Below, one piece after another: positions 6,398-7,019 of a stretch of DNA of 7,019 bases; positions within the stretch are counted from its first letter, which is position 1; each line of letters begins with the position of its first letter. The translations under genes were made by a program, and so were the position numbers. The notes beneath the pieces were generated by a model that made no database searches, was not told the origin of the DNA, and saw only the letters and a program-made list of their open reading frames with translations. This stretch comes from an uncultured Gammaproteobacteria bacterium (lineage in GTDB: Bacteria > Pseudomonadota > Gammaproteobacteria > PS1 > Pseudothioglobaceae), in assembly GCA_929200175.1 (NCBI GenBank), contig CAKMYR010000061.1:1-7019 (forward strand), read 5' to 3'.

Positions 6398-6425
6398 TAA
6401 TCACTTATAATTTTCTAAATAAATA

Positions 6426-6434
6426 TGCTACAAT
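6426..6434 (+). promoter_or_regulatory. Extended -10 promoter for the hydroxylase gene
   Basis: TGCTACAAT (6426-6434) fits the extended -10 pattern TG-N-TATAAT with one mismatch. A poor -35 (TTATAA, 6405-6410) lies 18 bases upstream, but extended -10 promoters can work without one. Transcription would start near 6441, some 20 bases before the ATG. The tract that follows contains the palindrome AATAAAAATTTTTATT (6432-6447), which overlaps the -10 and probable start point. Confidence 0.4.
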
Positions 6435-6460
6435 AAAAATTTTTATTATATAAATTTAAA

Positions 6461-7019
6461 ATGAAATATGATATTTTAATTGTAGGAGGAGGGCCAATTG
6501 GGCTTAGCTTTGCTTGCTCATTTTTGGATTCAAATCTTAAAATTTTATTAATAGAAAAATCTAATATTGATTTACTTAAAAATCCTAAAAATGATGGTAG
6601 AGAAGTAGCTATAACTCATTCATCATTAAAAATTCTTAAAAAAATTAAAGTTTGGGGTTTAATTGATAAAAATGATATATCTGCATTAAATAAAGCTAAG
6701 GTTTTTGACGGCAATTCTTCATCTTTACTTGATTTTCAAGCCAATGATTCAATAAAATCTTTAGGTTATTTAGTACCTAATTTTCAAATTAAAAAAGCTT
6801 TTTATCAAAGACTATCAAATGCAAAAAATATAGATATATTAACTGATACTTTAGTTAATGATATTGATGCAAAAACTAATCATTCAGAAGTAACTTTATC
6901 AAATAAAGATAAAGTAAAAGTAGATTTAGTAGTAGCTGCTGATAGTAGATTTTCTGCTATGCGCAGTAAAATGGGCATTTCTTCTTTTATGGAAGATTTT
7001 GCTAAAACTATGATTGTAA
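6461..7019 (+). CDS. FAD-dependent UbiH/UbiF/COQ6-family monooxygenase (N-terminal part; runs off the window)
   Basis: The frame starts at ATG 6461 and is open to the right edge, giving 186 residues, a little under half of the usual 380-400. Members hydroxylate the aromatic ring of ubiquinone precursors with O2, using FAD and NAD(P)H, at the inner membrane. Visible are the Rossmann dinucleotide-binding strand DILIVGGGPIG (4-14, GxGxxG), the acidic end of the second strand (IEK, 31-33), the DGREVAI segment (45-51) that corresponds to the family's DGRxxAL flavin-contact motif, VWGL (64-67), and VVAADSRFSAMR (157-168), the counterpart of GADGxxSxVR. The AAD form resembles E. coli UbiH (LVAADG), but the following Gly is Ser here. 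Which ring position is hydroxylated cannot be told from this fragment. ATG 6461 is right because the FAD strand follows within four residues. No Shine-Dalgarno sequence is visible. Confidence 0.88.
   Translation, partial: MKYDILIVGGGPIGLSFACSFLDSNLKILLIEKSNIDLLKNPKNDGREVAITHSSLKILKKIKVWGLIDKNDISALNKAKVFDGNSSSLLDFQANDSIKSLGYLVPNFQIKKAFYQRLSNAKNIDILTDTLVNDIDAKTNHSEVTLSNKDKVKVDLVVAADSRFSAMRSKMGISSFMEDFAKTMIV

Noticed and set aside
6432..6447. AATAAAAATTTTTATT as terminator of tRNA-Val
   Set aside because: The palindrome has no loop and no G-C pair, and it overlaps the probable promoter of the next gene; it would be a very weak hairpin and is likely a composition effect.

Overview
This AT-rich window (by eye about 70% A+T) most likely comes from a proteobacterium with a small, AT-biased genome. 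The evidence is a flavin monooxygenase of the UbiH/UbiF/COQ6 ubiquinone-hydroxylase type, a Tat-exported periplasmic molybdoenzyme, and a tRNA-Val(GAC) with an encoded CCA end whose D and anticodon arms closely resemble those of Escherichia coli. I cannot name the genus or choose the class with confidence. The low GC would fit a host-associated or streamlined marine lineage.

Layout. At the left edge is the C-terminal end of an unrecognised two-helix membrane protein (2-364, +). It overlaps the start of queE (361-999, +; queuosine/7-deazaguanine pathway) by four bases. queE meets, tail to tail with a four-base overlap, a small exported Hsp20-like protein (996-1454, -). Upstream of that on the same strand is aroC, chorismate synthase (1525-2586, -). 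A 227-base AT-rich divergent region (2587-2813) separates aroC from the largest gene, a Tat-dependent TMAO/DMSO reductase-family molybdoenzyme with a C-terminal c-type heme segment (2814-5501, +). Then follow pyrF (5610-6302, +; UMP synthesis), tRNA-Val(GAC) (6321-6397, +) and the start of a ubiquinone-type hydroxylase gene that runs off the right edge (6461-7019, +).

Most genes are single-copy housekeeping functions (tRNA modification, aromatic amino acid precursors, pyrimidines, quinone synthesis) and do not form one pathway. The accessory elements are the S/N-oxide reductase, which would let the cell respire TMAO, DMSO or a similar oxide, and the exported small heat-shock-like protein. The reductase has glycine codon use unlike its neighbours and no TorC- or TorD-type partner gene in view. 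Its fused heme probably replaces a separate cytochrome as immediate electron donor.

No mobile element, CRISPR array or rRNA is present. No start codon in the window has a well-placed Shine-Dalgarno sequence, and several good sigma70-like -10 boxes lie only about 20-30 bases from the start codon they would serve.
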